Source of the DNA: DCFW01 sp963790715
GTDB lineage: Bacteria; Bacteroidota; Bacteroidia; Bacteroidales; Bacteroidaceae
Reading direction: 5' to 3'
Assembly (NCBI GenBank): GCA_963790715.1
Contig: CAWBPN010000011.1
Span: 1-64,000 of the forward strand
Length of the DNA: 64,000 bases
Shown: one piece after another, positions 24,480-33,799 of the stretch
How positions within the stretch are numbered: position 1 is the first letter of the stretch
Layout: the number at the start of each line of letters is the position of its first letter
The notes under the pieces: generated by a model
What the model was told of the DNA's origin: nothing
Database searches by the model: none
Seen by the model: only the letters and a program-made list of their open reading frames with translations
Program-made: the position numbers and the translations under genes

Positions 24480-24827
24480 CTATACAATATTCACAGGAGG
24501 TGCCCTTAGCGAACAATAAAAAGATTTACGTTGCGGAATAAATAATATAAGGAAGCATACGTGTATGCTCAATAATACGACATAAAAAGGAAAATGAAAT
24601 ATCTTAATGCCAATGTTAGGAGAAAATATATATTGGCAAATAGGGCAATATGTATCACTCTCAACTGAGGTTTGATAATGGGTTAATATAGATGTTTTTT
24701 GTATTGTGTCGTTCTCTAATTTGTGACAGTGAAGACCTTTAATTGTCATTGCCACAGAAAAAACAAGTAACAGCACCCACGCTATCGAACGTTGTCTCAA
24801 TTCATTATTTATCCTAAAACGAATCAT
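24480..24827 (-). CDS. Small His/Cys membrane protein (DUF2946-like)
   Basis: This 115-residue protein has an N-terminal membrane segment (about 15-32) followed by LHCHKLEND. A CPICQYIFSP motif follows in the middle, then a second membrane segment (about 80-100) and a C-terminal LRAPPV. The His plus Cys-x-x-Cys layout and the final R-x-P-P recall DUF2946, whose members sit beside metal-related TonB receptors. It lies 48 bases upstream of the receptor on the same strand, so the two form an operon. Metal sensing or delivery is an inference. Confidence 0.6.
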   Translation of the reverse strand: MIRFRINNELRQRSIAWVLLLVFSVAMTIKGLHCHKLENDTIQKTSILTHYQTSVESDTYCPICQYIFSPNIGIKIFHFPFYVVLLSIHVCFLILFIPQRKSFYCSLRAPPVNIV

Positions 24828-24838
24828 AAATACAGGTG

Positions 24839-24869
24839 CAAAAATAATACATGTTATTCTAAGACCAAT
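24839..24869 (-). promoter_or_regulatory. Candidate promoter of the metal-receptor operon
   Basis: On the minus strand ATTG, 19 bp, then exact TATTTTTG (plus 24839-24846). The start codon is about 12 bases from the -7 box, so the leader is very short. Confidence 0.4.
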
Positions 24870-24982
24870 ATTTATTTGTCTAATAATTACTTATTTAAGT
24901 TAATTTAAAAATTTCAATATAAATACATGCTATTTTATTACAAACTTGTTGCAAGGCAATGGATAATATCAATATAGTTATA

Positions 24983-27900
24983 TCAATGTTTAATCAAATT
25001 AATAAAGGCTTGTATTCCCTGATGATTTATATCCATGCCGGCTGCCTCTTTCAGCAGACTTAATGCTTTTTCTTCATTGCCCAATCCCCACAATCCAAGT
25101 GCCATCATATATTTACAATGAATAACATTGCGAAGAGTTAAATCATCATCCCATATCAACAAATCGGGTAATGAAACGGCAAAATAGTCCAATTTGATTT
25201 TGTCGAACAGATGCTTCTCTCCATAATTGATTAACTTATGGAAACGGCTGTGTGCCTCTGTTTCGCGATGCAATTTCAACAGTGCCAATCCCTGATAAAA
25301 GATTTTATCCGGTTTTTGGTCGTTATAAAATATTGCCGCTATCGGTTCTGTCGATCCTTGCACAGCTTTCTCCCATGAAACTATTGCTTTGTCATGCTTG
25401 TTAAGTCCGTCGTAACAGCAACCGATAAAATAAAGGAAGTCATTATCGCATGCACCGTATAACTTGCCTTCTCCCAAATGATGAGGATATATAAGACATT
25501 GCTCCAGTAACGGAAGAGCTTCGGCAAACTTTTTTTCTTTTATATATTGTTTTGCCATTTCGGTACGCGCTATTTGATATTGAGCTGAAACCTTTCCTTC
25601 ACCGCCTTCCCATGGATGGAACACTCGGGCATCAAGCATCTCTTTAGCCTCTTTATTATGGCCTGTTTGGTTTAAGAGTGTTACTTGCTCCAAATAGAGG
25701 TCGTCGCGCGAGTTTACTAATTCAGGATGGGTTTGCATCAGTTTGAGCCTTTGTGCATGAGGATATTGCAATCGTTTGTATAGTTGATCCAATTCCATAA
25801 ATACTCTTGCATCCGTTTTGTCCAGATCAAAGGCACGCTCCATGCATTTAAGGGCTTTTTCTTTTTTATTTTCTTTATTGAAGTACCCTAATGCGAGATT
25901 CCGACAAACAGTAGGAAATTTATCATCCATTTTTGAAGACGTCTCCCAACAATCGATAGCCAATTCATATTGCCGCTTGTCATACCATAAATTACCTAAA
26001 TAATACGGAGCTTTGGCATCTGACAAGTCTTCATAAATAGAACATTGCAGAGCTATTATGGCTTCCAATCGATTCGGGAAACATCCGTCGGGACATTGTA
26101 ATTTGGCTGCTTCAAACGTATTTCTTGCATTACTGTTTTTAGCTAAAGTTTCGCACCAGCCTAAATAATAATAGCTCATTGGCGATGAAGAGTCTAAACG
26201 TGTAGCTTTATCTAATAATGATATTGCTTCTTCGTAAAGGCCAGCACCGACATAATCAAGTGCTATTTCATGATAGTTATGCGCTTTACCTCGCATCATA
26301 GATTCAAATTTCTTCAGGTCATTCGCATCTTCCGTAAGTAAATATCTTTCATAAAGGCATCCAAAATTGAAGAGATCAATACTTAATGATTCATCAACAA
26401 GTTTTAATGCTTCTTTCCTGTGTCCGGTTAAGCGTAGCAATGCCGACTTCAGGTGGCGTGCCTTATGATTGTGCCAATTGCGTAACAATGAACGGTCGAT
26501 TTCGTTCAAAGCATCATCATATCTTTCTTGCAAGGTTGATATCTGAGCGCAAGCAAAATAGCCTGCATCCTGCCATGCACTATTCCAGCACGATTTGTAG
26601 AAATAATCATAAGCCTCATAAAGACGTCCCTGATATTTGAGGCAAAGCCCTAAATTATACAACGGTTCTCCGTCGTACGGATTGGGATTACGCTGCAATA
26701 GAGTTTTGATTGCTTGGCGAAAATAGTCTTCTGCCAAATCAAAGCGTCCTCTACGTAAATACCAAAGACCGAGAGCATTATTGTTCCGCACATCTGTGGA
26801 ATCTCTTTTTAAGGCTTCTTCATAATAATCTTTGGCATTGTAAGTGGCATGTCTGTATTGCTCCAAATGCAAACCTGTAAGGTATAATTGCTCTGCCGAT
26901 GATATTTCTTCTGGTAGTTTGGCAGGTTGTGCCGCATCAGGTATCGGCTTTACAGCATCAAGTTCGGCCTTCCAACTTAAAAGCCTGCGTCCGCTTTCTG
27001 ACAATAACTGTACTTCCAGTTGATTGAACTGCTCTTTTTCAACATCAATCTTATTCTCATATACGGCTTCAGGCGAAATGTCTATAGATTCTTTGAGATA
27101 TATTTTTTGCTTCCCCTTTAACAAAACAACAATACGTTGACGGGAAGTGGCAAATAATTTTAAAAGTACATACCCCTCACCTGCCGGATCTATATTAAGC
27201 AATAAGTTCTTGTTGGCATTCTTCACTACACCCAACTCGCGATAAGGCAGAAAATATTGTACAAAGCTTTTTTCTTCATATGGTTGCAGCCACGAGAAGT
27301 CGGGTTGGTTATCAGTATATACTCCGGCCATTAACTCAATGTACGGGCCGTCTTCATCGGTCAGGTTTCTATCCCATGCACGGCCGAAATCACCGTTACC
27401 CCATGTCCATTGTTTCTTTCCTGGTGACACGTGGTGATTGGCAACATGCAAAACACCGGCTCTTGTGTCATTTTCATATCCTCCCACAAAATTATACCGT
27501 GACTTGATTGCCATATAAGAAGTGGGAACAGGAATGTTTTTATAGTTAGAGATGTCCACACCTTCCGAATAATCAACCTTGTAATAAGTTCCGGTAGCTA
27601 TCGGAAACGTTGAAACATCTCTTTTGCCATGATCGAAAACGGCATCCACATCCGGTGGAAACACACTTTGATAATGATCGTTTACAGATACTGCCGGATT
27701 AGCCCACCACAAAAATGTTTGAGGAAACTCGGTACGGTTGTATAAATCACCTTTTATCTCCAAATATGCTTTACCGGGATATAAAGTAAATCCTGCCATA
27801 CCTTTTTGATGAGACATGCGTTCAATTTCACTTACCCACACTGTCACGCTACCGTCGGGAAACTCTTCAATAGAATAGTCGACAGGCATAAACGTGCTTG

Positions 27901-28267
27901 GACGGTGATGCTGAGGCCAATTGAATTCAATACCTCCTGAAATCCAGGGTCCGGTAAGTCCCACAAGCGCCGGTTTGATGACATGATTGTAATATATGAA
28001 ATATCTTTGCTTTATCTTGTCATAAGCCATTTGTACGCGCCCACCCAACTCCGGGAGAATCATGACCTTAATATATTCGTTTTCTAAGAATACGGCGTTA
28101 TATGTCTTATCTATTTTCCTATCAGATATTTTCTCTATTACCTGATATGGGTAAACAACACCGCTGCTTCCCTGATACACTCGTTTCTCCAAGAACATCG
28201 GGTTCTTATCCGGTTTTCCTATTTCATAGGTAGGTATAACTACCTGCTCTTCCCAAGCCTTAACCAT
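24983..28267 (-). CDS. DUF5107 domain protein with TPR array
   Basis: This 1094-residue cytoplasmic-type protein has no signal peptide. The first ~450 residues form a DUF5107 domain, a β-sandwich related to carbohydrate-active folds (ILPELGGRVQMAYDKIKQRY, ISGGIEFNWPQHHRP, WWANPAVSVNDHYQSVFPPD). The remainder is a long TPR superhelix (for example NNALGLWYLRRGRFDLAEDYF, PLYNLGLCLKYQGRLYEAYDYF). Such proteins often pair with sugar transporters. Here the gene follows an MFS sugar porter by 15 bases on the same strand. The exact activity is unknown. Binding or processing an imported carbohydrate is inferred from the fold and neighbours. Confidence 0.85.
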   Translation of the reverse strand: MVKAWEEQVVIPTYEIGKPDKNPMFLEKRVYQGSSGVVYPYQVIEKISDRKIDKTYNAVFLENEYIKVMILPELGGRVQMAYDKIKQRYFIYYNHVIKPALVGLTGPWISGGIEFNWPQHHRPSTFMPVDYSIEEFPDGSVTVWVSEIERMSHQKGMAGFTLYPGKAYLEIKGDLYNRTEFPQTFLWWANPAVSVNDHYQSVFPPDVDAVFDHGKRDVSTFPIATGTYYKVDYSEGVDISNYKNIPVPTSYMAIKSRYNFVGGYENDTRAGVLHVANHHVSPGKKQWTWGNGDFGRAWDRNLTDEDGPYIELMAGVYTDNQPDFSWLQPYEEKSFVQYFLPYRELGVVKNANKNLLLNIDPAGEGYVLLKLFATSRQRIVVLLKGKQKIYLKESIDISPEAVYENKIDVEKEQFNQLEVQLLSESGRRLLSWKAELDAVKPIPDAAQPAKLPEEISSAEQLYLTGLHLEQYRHATYNAKDYYEEALKRDSTDVRNNNALGLWYLRRGRFDLAEDYFRQAIKTLLQRNPNPYDGEPLYNLGLCLKYQGRLYEAYDYFYKSCWNSAWQDAGYFACAQISTLQERYDDALNEIDRSLLRNWHNHKARHLKSALLRLTGHRKEALKLVDESLSIDLFNFGCLYERYLLTEDANDLKKFESMMRGKAHNYHEIALDYVGAGLYEEAISLLDKATRLDSSSPMSYYYLGWCETLAKNSNARNTFEAAKLQCPDGCFPNRLEAIIALQCSIYEDLSDAKAPYYLGNLWYDKRQYELAIDCWETSSKMDDKFPTVCRNLALGYFNKENKKEKALKCMERAFDLDKTDARVFMELDQLYKRLQYPHAQRLKLMQTHPELVNSRDDLYLEQVTLLNQTGHNKEAKEMLDARVFHPWEGGEGKVSAQYQIARTEMAKQYIKEKKFAEALPLLEQCLIYPHHLGEGKLYGACDNDFLYFIGCCYDGLNKHDKAIVSWEKAVQGSTEPIAAIFYNDQKPDKIFYQGLALLKLHRETEAHSRFHKLINYGEKHLFDKIKLDYFAVSLPDLLIWDDDLTLRNVIHCKYMMALGLWGLGNEEKALSLLKEAAGMDINHQGIQAFINLIKH

Positions 28268-28282
28268 GATATATTTATTTTA

Positions 28283-29671
28283 TTACTTTTGAATAAATTC
28301 CTTTTCCAAAGCTTCCAACGATTTCCCTTTTGTCTCTGGTATCGTGTGATGTATGAATATAAAACCGCATACGCAAATTGCCGTATAAATCCAGAACGTA
28401 CCGCTACTGCCAAACGACTTGTTAAGCAAAGGGAATGTATAAGTAAGTATAAAACATCCCATCCATAAAGCAAATGTAGACACTGCCATTGCGACACCGC
28501 GTATTCGGTTAGGAAATATTTCAGACAGCAATACCCAAGTTACGGGACCGAGCGACATGGCGTAACATGCTATGGCCATTACAACCAATACTACCATAAA
28601 CCATCCGCTCACATGGAAAAAGTAACATGTGCCCAATATCAAATAAATTCCTGCCAAACCTCCGGCTCCCAACATCATCAAAGCCCTGCGCCCGAAATAA
28701 TCGACTGTAAATACTGCTACAAAAGTGAAAATGACATTTACAATTCCGGTAATAACAATATTAAACAGGACATCATCTAAAGTAAATCCTGCCGATTGAA
28801 AAATCTCCTGGGCATAATTGAATATTACGTTTGTACCGCACCACTGTTGGAATACAGCTATGACTATTCCTATAGTCAATACCTTTTTATACTGATGGCA
28901 GAACAGCTGCTTCAATCCGCCGTTTGAGTTTTCCTTTACCCTTGAATTATCAATATCTTCCAATTCTTTCTGTGCATACTCATTACCTCCTACTCTATCA
29001 AGAACTTTCAATGCTTCGGCTTTCTTATTATTCAACGCCAACCAACGCGGACTTTCAGGAATAAAAAGAGACAATAATAAGAATAAAGCTGCGGGGAGAG
29101 CCGTCGCCCAAAACATCCATCGCCATCCCATCTGACCGTTCCATGAAGATAAGATTTCAGCTGCGCCGAAATTGGTCGGTACAGGTTGAGCTATCTGCCA
29201 ATTGGCGATTTGTGCGCCTAAAATGCCGAAAACTATAGTTAACTGGTTCAATGATACCAATCGGCCTCGAATATCTGCGGGTGCCACTTCGGCTATGTAC
29301 ATAGGTGACAGGTTGGAAGCGATTCCAATGCCTACTCCACCAAAAAAGCGCGCTAACAAGAAATATGAAAAAGTGGTAACCGCACCTGTGGCGCAAGCAG
29401 ATAAAAGAAATATGATAGCTGCAATGACCAACAGAATTTTTCGCCCGAACTTATCAGCCATAATTCCAGCCGTCATAGCTCCCAACAAACAACCTAACAA
29501 TGATACGCTCATTGCCAACCCTTGTAAGGTCGGCGAATTGGCTATATGAAAATATACCTCGTAAAAAGGTTTTGCTCCACCTATTACCACCCAGTCATAA
29601 CCGAATAATAATCCGCCCATAGCAGAAGATAGGCAAATAAAATAAAGAAATTTCTTATTGTAGTTTTTCAT
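28283..29671 (-). CDS. Sugar porter family MFS transporter
   Basis: This 462-residue inner-membrane sugar:H+ symporter belongs to the XylE/GalP/AraE family. It has twelve hydrophobic segments. Signature motifs are GLLFGYDWVVIGG near the N-terminus, DKFGRK in the loop after helix 2, PESPRWL before the central loop, VDYFGRRALMM in the second half and PETKGKSLE at the C-terminus. The length is usual. The substrate is probably a pentose or hexose and cannot be fixed from sequence. It is operonic with the DUF5107 protein and divergent from an AraC-type regulator. Confidence 0.9.
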   Translation of the reverse strand: MKNYNKKFLYFICLSSAMGGLLFGYDWVVIGGAKPFYEVYFHIANSPTLQGLAMSVSLLGCLLGAMTAGIMADKFGRKILLVIAAIIFLLSACATGAVTTFSYFLLARFFGGVGIGIASNLSPMYIAEVAPADIRGRLVSLNQLTIVFGILGAQIANWQIAQPVPTNFGAAEILSSWNGQMGWRWMFWATALPAALFLLLSLFIPESPRWLALNNKKAEALKVLDRVGGNEYAQKELEDIDNSRVKENSNGGLKQLFCHQYKKVLTIGIVIAVFQQWCGTNVIFNYAQEIFQSAGFTLDDVLFNIVITGIVNVIFTFVAVFTVDYFGRRALMMLGAGGLAGIYLILGTCYFFHVSGWFMVVLVVMAIACYAMSLGPVTWVLLSEIFPNRIRGVAMAVSTFALWMGCFILTYTFPLLNKSFGSSGTFWIYTAICVCGFIFIHHTIPETKGKSLEALEKEFIQK

Positions 29672-29717
29672 AAATTAATGATGTTATCATATTACTAATC
29701 TTATATAACATGGCAAA

Positions 29718-29745
29718 TTAAGCCATTTTCAACTAGTTAAGCCAT
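29718..29745. promoter_or_regulatory. Direct repeat, candidate AraC-type operator
   Basis: TTAAGCCAT occurs at 29718-29726 and 29737-29745, a 19-bp period, in the 147-bp divergent intergenic region. AraC-family activators commonly bind such spaced direct half-sites. The repeat overlaps the area just after the exact minus-strand -7 box TATATTTG (plus 29749-29756). Confidence 0.45.
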
Positions 29746-29818
29746 AGACAAATATAATATAAAGCTGGACAATATTCTGATTTTCTATTTATATTTGTAG
29801 CATTATATTTTTGATATT

Positions 29819-30709
29819 ATGATAAAACTTAAAGACGGGTTCAGTGGTGAAATGGCCTTGGTCATACCTCAATTTATCGTACGACAATTGGAAGACGATC
29901 CTGTATTATCAATGTTGCACATTACGGATATAGGATATTATCCTCACGCCAAATATCATTTCCGTGAGAGAAAGACACCTATAAATCAATTCGTTTTTAT
30001 CTATTGCATTGACGGGACAGGATGGTTTAAGATAAAAGACAAAAAATACGAGGTCCATGCAAATCAATATTTTATTCTGCCGGCCGGAATGCCACATCAA
30101 TATGCGTCGTATGAAAACAATCCATGGACAATTTACTGGATTCATTTTAAAGGAAAAATGGCTGCATCTTACACTGAGAATGCCGCACATCCGATAGATG
30201 TATCACCTAATATACGTTCACGAATCGGTTTACGCAACGATCTGTTTGAAGAGATGTTCAACACTCTTAAAATGGGATACAGCAACGAGAACTTACGTTA
30301 TGTCTGCTCTTGCCTGCATTATTATCTCGGTTCATTCCGCTACCTTCAGCAATACCGTGAATCAGTAATGCTAAAAGATAAAAATGTGAATGACCCGATT
30401 AATGCTACAATTCATTATATGAATGAAAACATCGGTAAAAGAATAAATCTGGAAGAGTTTGCCGAATACATCGGCTATTCATCTTCTCATTTTTCAATGC
30501 TTTTCAGTAAACAAACAGGATACAGCCCTTTGACATACTTTAATATGCTGAAAATTCAACATTCATGCCAATTATTGGATTTCACGGATATGAAAATAAA
30601 TCAAATAAGCTATAAGGTAGGAATAGAAGATCCTTATTATTTCTCCCGACTATTTAATAAAGTAATGGGTATGTCTCCATTGAAATACAGGAAAATAAAG
30701 AAAGGATAA
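29819..30709 (+). CDS. AraC-family transcriptional regulator
   Basis: This 296-residue regulator has an N-terminal cupin-like ligand-binding domain (about 30-150; QFVFIYCIDGTGWFKI, YFILPAGMPHQYASY). The C-terminal AraC double helix-turn-helix covers about 195-295 (INLEEFAEYIGYSSSHFSML, then MKINQISYKVGIEDPYYFSR, and the terminal MGMSPLKYRKIKK). It probably activates the divergent sugar transporter/DUF5107 operon in response to a sugar; this is inferred from position. TATTTTTG (29806-29813) ends only 5 bases before the ATG, and TATATTTG (29790-29797) is another possible -7 box. Confidence 0.9.
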   Translation: MIKLKDGFSGEMALVIPQFIVRQLEDDPVLSMLHITDIGYYPHAKYHFRERKTPINQFVFIYCIDGTGWFKIKDKKYEVHANQYFILPAGMPHQYASYENNPWTIYWIHFKGKMAASYTENAAHPIDVSPNIRSRIGLRNDLFEEMFNTLKMGYSNENLRYVCSCLHYYLGSFRYLQQYRESVMLKDKNVNDPINATIHYMNENIGKRINLEEFAEYIGYSSSHFSMLFSKQTGYSPLTYFNMLKIQHSCQLLDFTDMKINQISYKVGIEDPYYFSRLFNKVMGMSPLKYRKIKKG

Positions 30710-30737
30710 AATTTACTGTATGATTAAACAATCGTTC

Positions 30738-30769
30738 TTTGCCGTTTACATATAAAAGATGTATATTTG
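30738..30769 (+). promoter_or_regulatory. Promoter of rmuC
   Basis: Consensus TTTG (30738-30741), 20-bp spacer, TATATTTG (30762-30769). It lies within the longest possible rmuC reading frame and so helps fix the true start at 30790. Confidence 0.75.
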
Positions 30770-30789
30770 TTTCGGTAAAAAGGAAATAT

Positions 30790-32094
30790 ATGGAAGTAGT
30801 GTTATTAATAATAGGTGTTATTGCCGGTTTTGTGTTCGGTTACTTATGGTTGTCACGTAAGACGACGGAGCTAAAAGCGAACGTTTCTTTTCAGAGTAAA
30901 CAAATAGATGACGCAAAAGCTGCAACCGATGAAGCCAATCGCTCGATAAGCGCCTTGCGTGATGAAAACGACCGGCTTAAAGAGGCTAAGACGAAAGCCG
31001 AAGCTCAGGTTGAGGCTGCCAAGGAACGTTTGGAAGAATTTGCAAAAACCAAAGAGGAACAACACAAACAAATAAAAGAAGAGTTCCAGAATCTGGCCAC
31101 CCAGATATTAAAGGAAAATGCTTCCGAATTCAAGGACATAAGTACCATCAGCATTAAGAGTTTGGTTGACCCGCTGACCGACCGCATTAAGGAATTCCGT
31201 GAAAAGGTGGAAAATTGTTACGGCAACGAAGCTATGGAACGCCGTTCACTAAAAGATGAAGTAAAACGGTTGGTGGAGCAAAATCAAAAAATCGGTGAAG
31301 ATGCCGTTAATCTTACACATGCCTTAAAAAACGATTCAAAGACACAGGGTGATTGGGGCGAAATGATTTTGGGCGATATTCTGCAAAGTTCCGGATTGAA
31401 AGAAGGGGAGCAGTATTTTCCACAAGATACGATGCGTGACGAAAACGGTAATATCATCAAAAGTGAAAAAGAAAGAGACATGCGCCCCGACATGATAGTG
31501 ATGTATCCCGGCAACCGCAAGATAATCATAGATTCGAAAGTATCACTCACTGCTTATGTGGATTATGTTAATGCACAGGATAAGGATACCGAAAGCAAGA
31601 AATTAAAAGATCATATAACATCAATTCGTAACCATATTAAGGAATTGAGTGAAAAAGATTATTCAAAATATAAAGACGAAGCTCCGGAATTCGTAATGAT
31701 GTTTATCCCGAATGAGGCCGCTTATTATGCTGCTTTGAAGGAAGACTCTTCGCTTTGGGACTTCGCATACCAAAAAAAGATAGTGTTGATGAATCAAACA
31801 AATTTGATTACTTCGTTGCGGTTGGCACTTGATTTATGGAGAAGAGATGCACAAGAAAAGAACATCATGGAAATCGTGAAATTGGGTTCCGACTTGTATG
31901 ATAAGTTTGCTTCGTTCACCGATAATTTTAATAAGATAGGCAGTGAAATAAAGAAAACTCAAGAAATATATGACTCTGCATTGGGGCAACTGTCTTCGGG
32001 AAAAGGTAATTTAATATCAAAAGCCGAAAAGTTGAAAGGTTTGGGAATAACGCCTAAAAAGCAACTTTCAATCACGTCCGATGAAGATGATTAA
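30790..32094 (+). CDS. rmuC: DNA recombination protein RmuC
   Basis: This 434-residue protein of the RmuC family limits recombination at inverted repeats in E. coli and is a predicted nuclease-fold protein. An N-terminal membrane anchor (MEVVLLIIGVIAGFVFGYLWL) is followed by a long coiled coil (about 25-130). The conserved core contains TQGDWGEMILGDILQSSGL, MRPDMIVMYPGNRKIIIDSKV and EFVMMFIPNEAAYYAAL. I chose the ATG at 30790 because it has AAAAAGGAAA just upstream and begins at the membrane anchor. The TTG at 30739 would sit inside the promoter. Confidence 0.9.
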   Translation: MEVVLLIIGVIAGFVFGYLWLSRKTTELKANVSFQSKQIDDAKAATDEANRSISALRDENDRLKEAKTKAEAQVEAAKERLEEFAKTKEEQHKQIKEEFQNLATQILKENASEFKDISTISIKSLVDPLTDRIKEFREKVENCYGNEAMERRSLKDEVKRLVEQNQKIGEDAVNLTHALKNDSKTQGDWGEMILGDILQSSGLKEGEQYFPQDTMRDENGNIIKSEKERDMRPDMIVMYPGNRKIIIDSKVSLTAYVDYVNAQDKDTESKKLKDHITSIRNHIKELSEKDYSKYKDEAPEFVMMFIPNEAAYYAALKEDSSLWDFAYQKKIVLMNQTNLITSLRLALDLWRRDAQEKNIMEIVKLGSDLYDKFASFTDNFNKIGSEIKKTQEIYDSALGQLSSGKGNLISKAEKLKGLGITPKKQLSITSDEDD

Positions 32095-32141
32095 ATATCG
32101 ATATTAATATGTTATTTTATACAATTAAATTATAACAAATT

Positions 32142-32744
32142 ATGAAAAGAAGTTTTAATGAAGCGATAGAACATCGACGCACATATTATTCTATCAACAA
32201 CCAGTCTCCCGTTTCAGATAAAGAGATTGAAGATGTAGTTAAATTTGCCGTAAAGCATGTACCAAGTGCATTTAATTCACAATCTGCACGTGTGGTATTG
32301 CTGCTCGGCGATAATCATAAAAAGTTGTGGAACATAACTAAAGATACTCTGCACAAAATAGTACCGGAAGAAGCATTTAAAAATACGGAAGCAAAGATTG
32401 ACAATTGTTTCTTATCGGGATATGGCACTGTACTATATTATGAAGATCAAGATGTTGTAAAAAATATGCAAGAGAAATTTTCACTTTACGCCGACAACTT
32501 TCCTGTATGGTCGGAACAGGCATCGGGTATGCACCAGTTGGCTATATGGACAATGCTTGAAGACCTAGGTTTCGGTGCAAGCCTACAACATTATAACCCG
32601 TTGATTGATGCCGAAGTGGCTAAACAATGGAATATTCCTGCTAATTGGAAGCTTATAGGTGAAATGCCTTTCGGTATGCCGGCAAGCGAACCTGATAAAA
32701 AAGAATTTAATCCTATTGAGGATAGAGTAAAGATTTATAAATAA
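32142..32744 (+). CDS. Nitroreductase-family protein
   Basis: This 200-residue FMN-dependent nitroreductase-fold enzyme reduces nitro compounds or quinones with NAD(P)H. It shows the N-terminal RRTYYSINNQSPVSD motif that binds the FMN phosphate. Then follow PSAFNSQSARVVLL and the central hydrophobic helix with GMHQLAIWTMLEDLGFGASLQHY. It resembles the Frm2/HBN1-like subgroup, which lacks the long insertions of NfsA/NfsB. The physiological substrate is unknown. The gene is 47 bases after rmuC and may be read from the same promoter. Confidence 0.85.
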   Translation: MKRSFNEAIEHRRTYYSINNQSPVSDKEIEDVVKFAVKHVPSAFNSQSARVVLLLGDNHKKLWNITKDTLHKIVPEEAFKNTEAKIDNCFLSGYGTVLYYEDQDVVKNMQEKFSLYADNFPVWSEQASGMHQLAIWTMLEDLGFGASLQHYNPLIDAEVAKQWNIPANWKLIGEMPFGMPASEPDKKEFNPIEDRVKIYK

Positions 32745-32809
32745 ATTTGTTAGACACATAGCGGTAAATAAGAAAAAGCTTTTTATTTTTGCATTACTAA
32801 TTTATCGCT

Positions 32810-33075
32810 ATGCTTAAAAATAAAATTCTAACATCATTTGCCACAATACTGTTTTGTTTGTGCATGCCAACCATATCCGCTCAAAATCTGTTTATCCGGT
32901 ACTATATTCGGCAGCTTTATTCGATGACGATTGCCCGGTACATGGTGGATTTTCAGCATATAACCTGATTACTTCGCCAAAACGATACATAGTATTCCCG
33001 AATGACGGGCATATTGAAGGATTCAGCCATGAAGCGCAAATTATGTCGTGGCTCGATAATGAGCTAATGAAATAA
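32810..33075 (+). pseudogene. Remnant of a secreted acetyl-xylan-esterase-like enzyme
   Basis: The ATG at 32810 starts a good signal peptide (MLKNKILTSFATILFCLC...ISAQN). About 40 codons in, the useful frame shifts. The continuing frame encodes SAALFDDDCPVHGGFSAYN, then SPKRYIVFPNDGHIEGFSHE and a stop. The second part resembles the C-terminus of AXE1-type α/β-hydrolases, including the catalytic Asp region (DDDCP) and the His (DGH). Roughly 300 residues between the two parts are missing. No function is expected. Confidence 0.7.
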
Positions 33076-33099
33076 CGCAAGCGAATTTGCAAATATAAA

Positions 33100-33798
33100 T
33101 CACACTTTATTTTGAAGAATAACAGGCAATGCCTTTTCCCTGAATGTTCTTGATACAGGTAACTTGTATTTTCCGATACCAACCATGTTACCTTCAACAA
33201 AAGATACTTTTTCAAGATTTATAATGAACGATTTATGTATTTGTAAAAATTTATCATCCGGCATTTTCCCTAAAATTGTTTTTATAGTGACATGTGTCAT
33301 AATTTTGCTCGTTTCCGTTTGAATTGCAACATAGTTTTCCACACCCTCAATAAATAAAATATCATTAAAAAACACTTTCTCGAATTTCTGATTTGTTTTT
33401 ACATAAAAATAGTCTATCTCTTTAGCCGGATTTCTTTGATTTACAATGATATCGTAAGCTTTGTTCACAGCTTTCAAGAATCGTTCAAAAGGAATTGGCT
33501 TAAGCAAGTAATCTATTACATCCAAATCATAACCTTTTATTGCATATTGCTCATAAGCAGTGGTCATAATCACTTTAGGCGGATTAGCAAGATTTGAGAG
33601 AAAATCGATACCTGACATATATGGCATTTCTATGTCAAGGAAAAGCAGGTCTACGGTTTGAGACTTCAGTACATCATTAAGTTGCAGAGCATCTTCGCAT
33701 TCGGCAACTACTTCCAAAAAGTCAACTTTGCCAATATAGCTCAGAAGTCCTTCACGAGCTATAGGCTCATCATCTGTCACAATACACTTTAAAGTCAT
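33100..33798 (-). CDS. LytTR-family response regulator
   Basis: This 232-residue response regulator has an N-terminal receiver domain with acidic pocket Asp9/Asp10, phospho-acceptor Asp55 (LFLDIEMP) and the conserved Lys in YLLKPIPFERF. A LytTR DNA-binding domain starts at about residue 130 (YFYVKTNQKFEKVFFNDILFIEG, MPDDKFLQIHKSFIINLEKV, GKYKLPVSRTFRE). It is one base downstream of its histidine kinase and in the same operon as a β-barrel receptor. The 21-bp-period direct repeat at 37348-37382 is a likely target. Confidence 0.92.
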   Translation of the reverse strand: MTLKCIVTDDEPIAREGLLSYIGKVDFLEVVAECEDALQLNDVLKSQTVDLLFLDIEMPYMSGIDFLSNLANPPKVIMTTAYEQYAIKGYDLDVIDYLLKPIPFERFLKAVNKAYDIIVNQRNPAKEIDYFYVKTNQKFEKVFFNDILFIEGVENYVAIQTETSKIMTHVTIKTILGKMPDDKFLQIHKSFIINLEKVSFVEGNMVGIGKYKLPVSRTFREKALPVILQNKV

Positions 33799-33799
33799 C

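Noticed and set aside
30739..30789. TTG start for rmuC
   Set aside because: It would place the consensus promoter inside the coding sequence; the ATG at 30790 has a ribosome-binding site and begins the membrane anchor.
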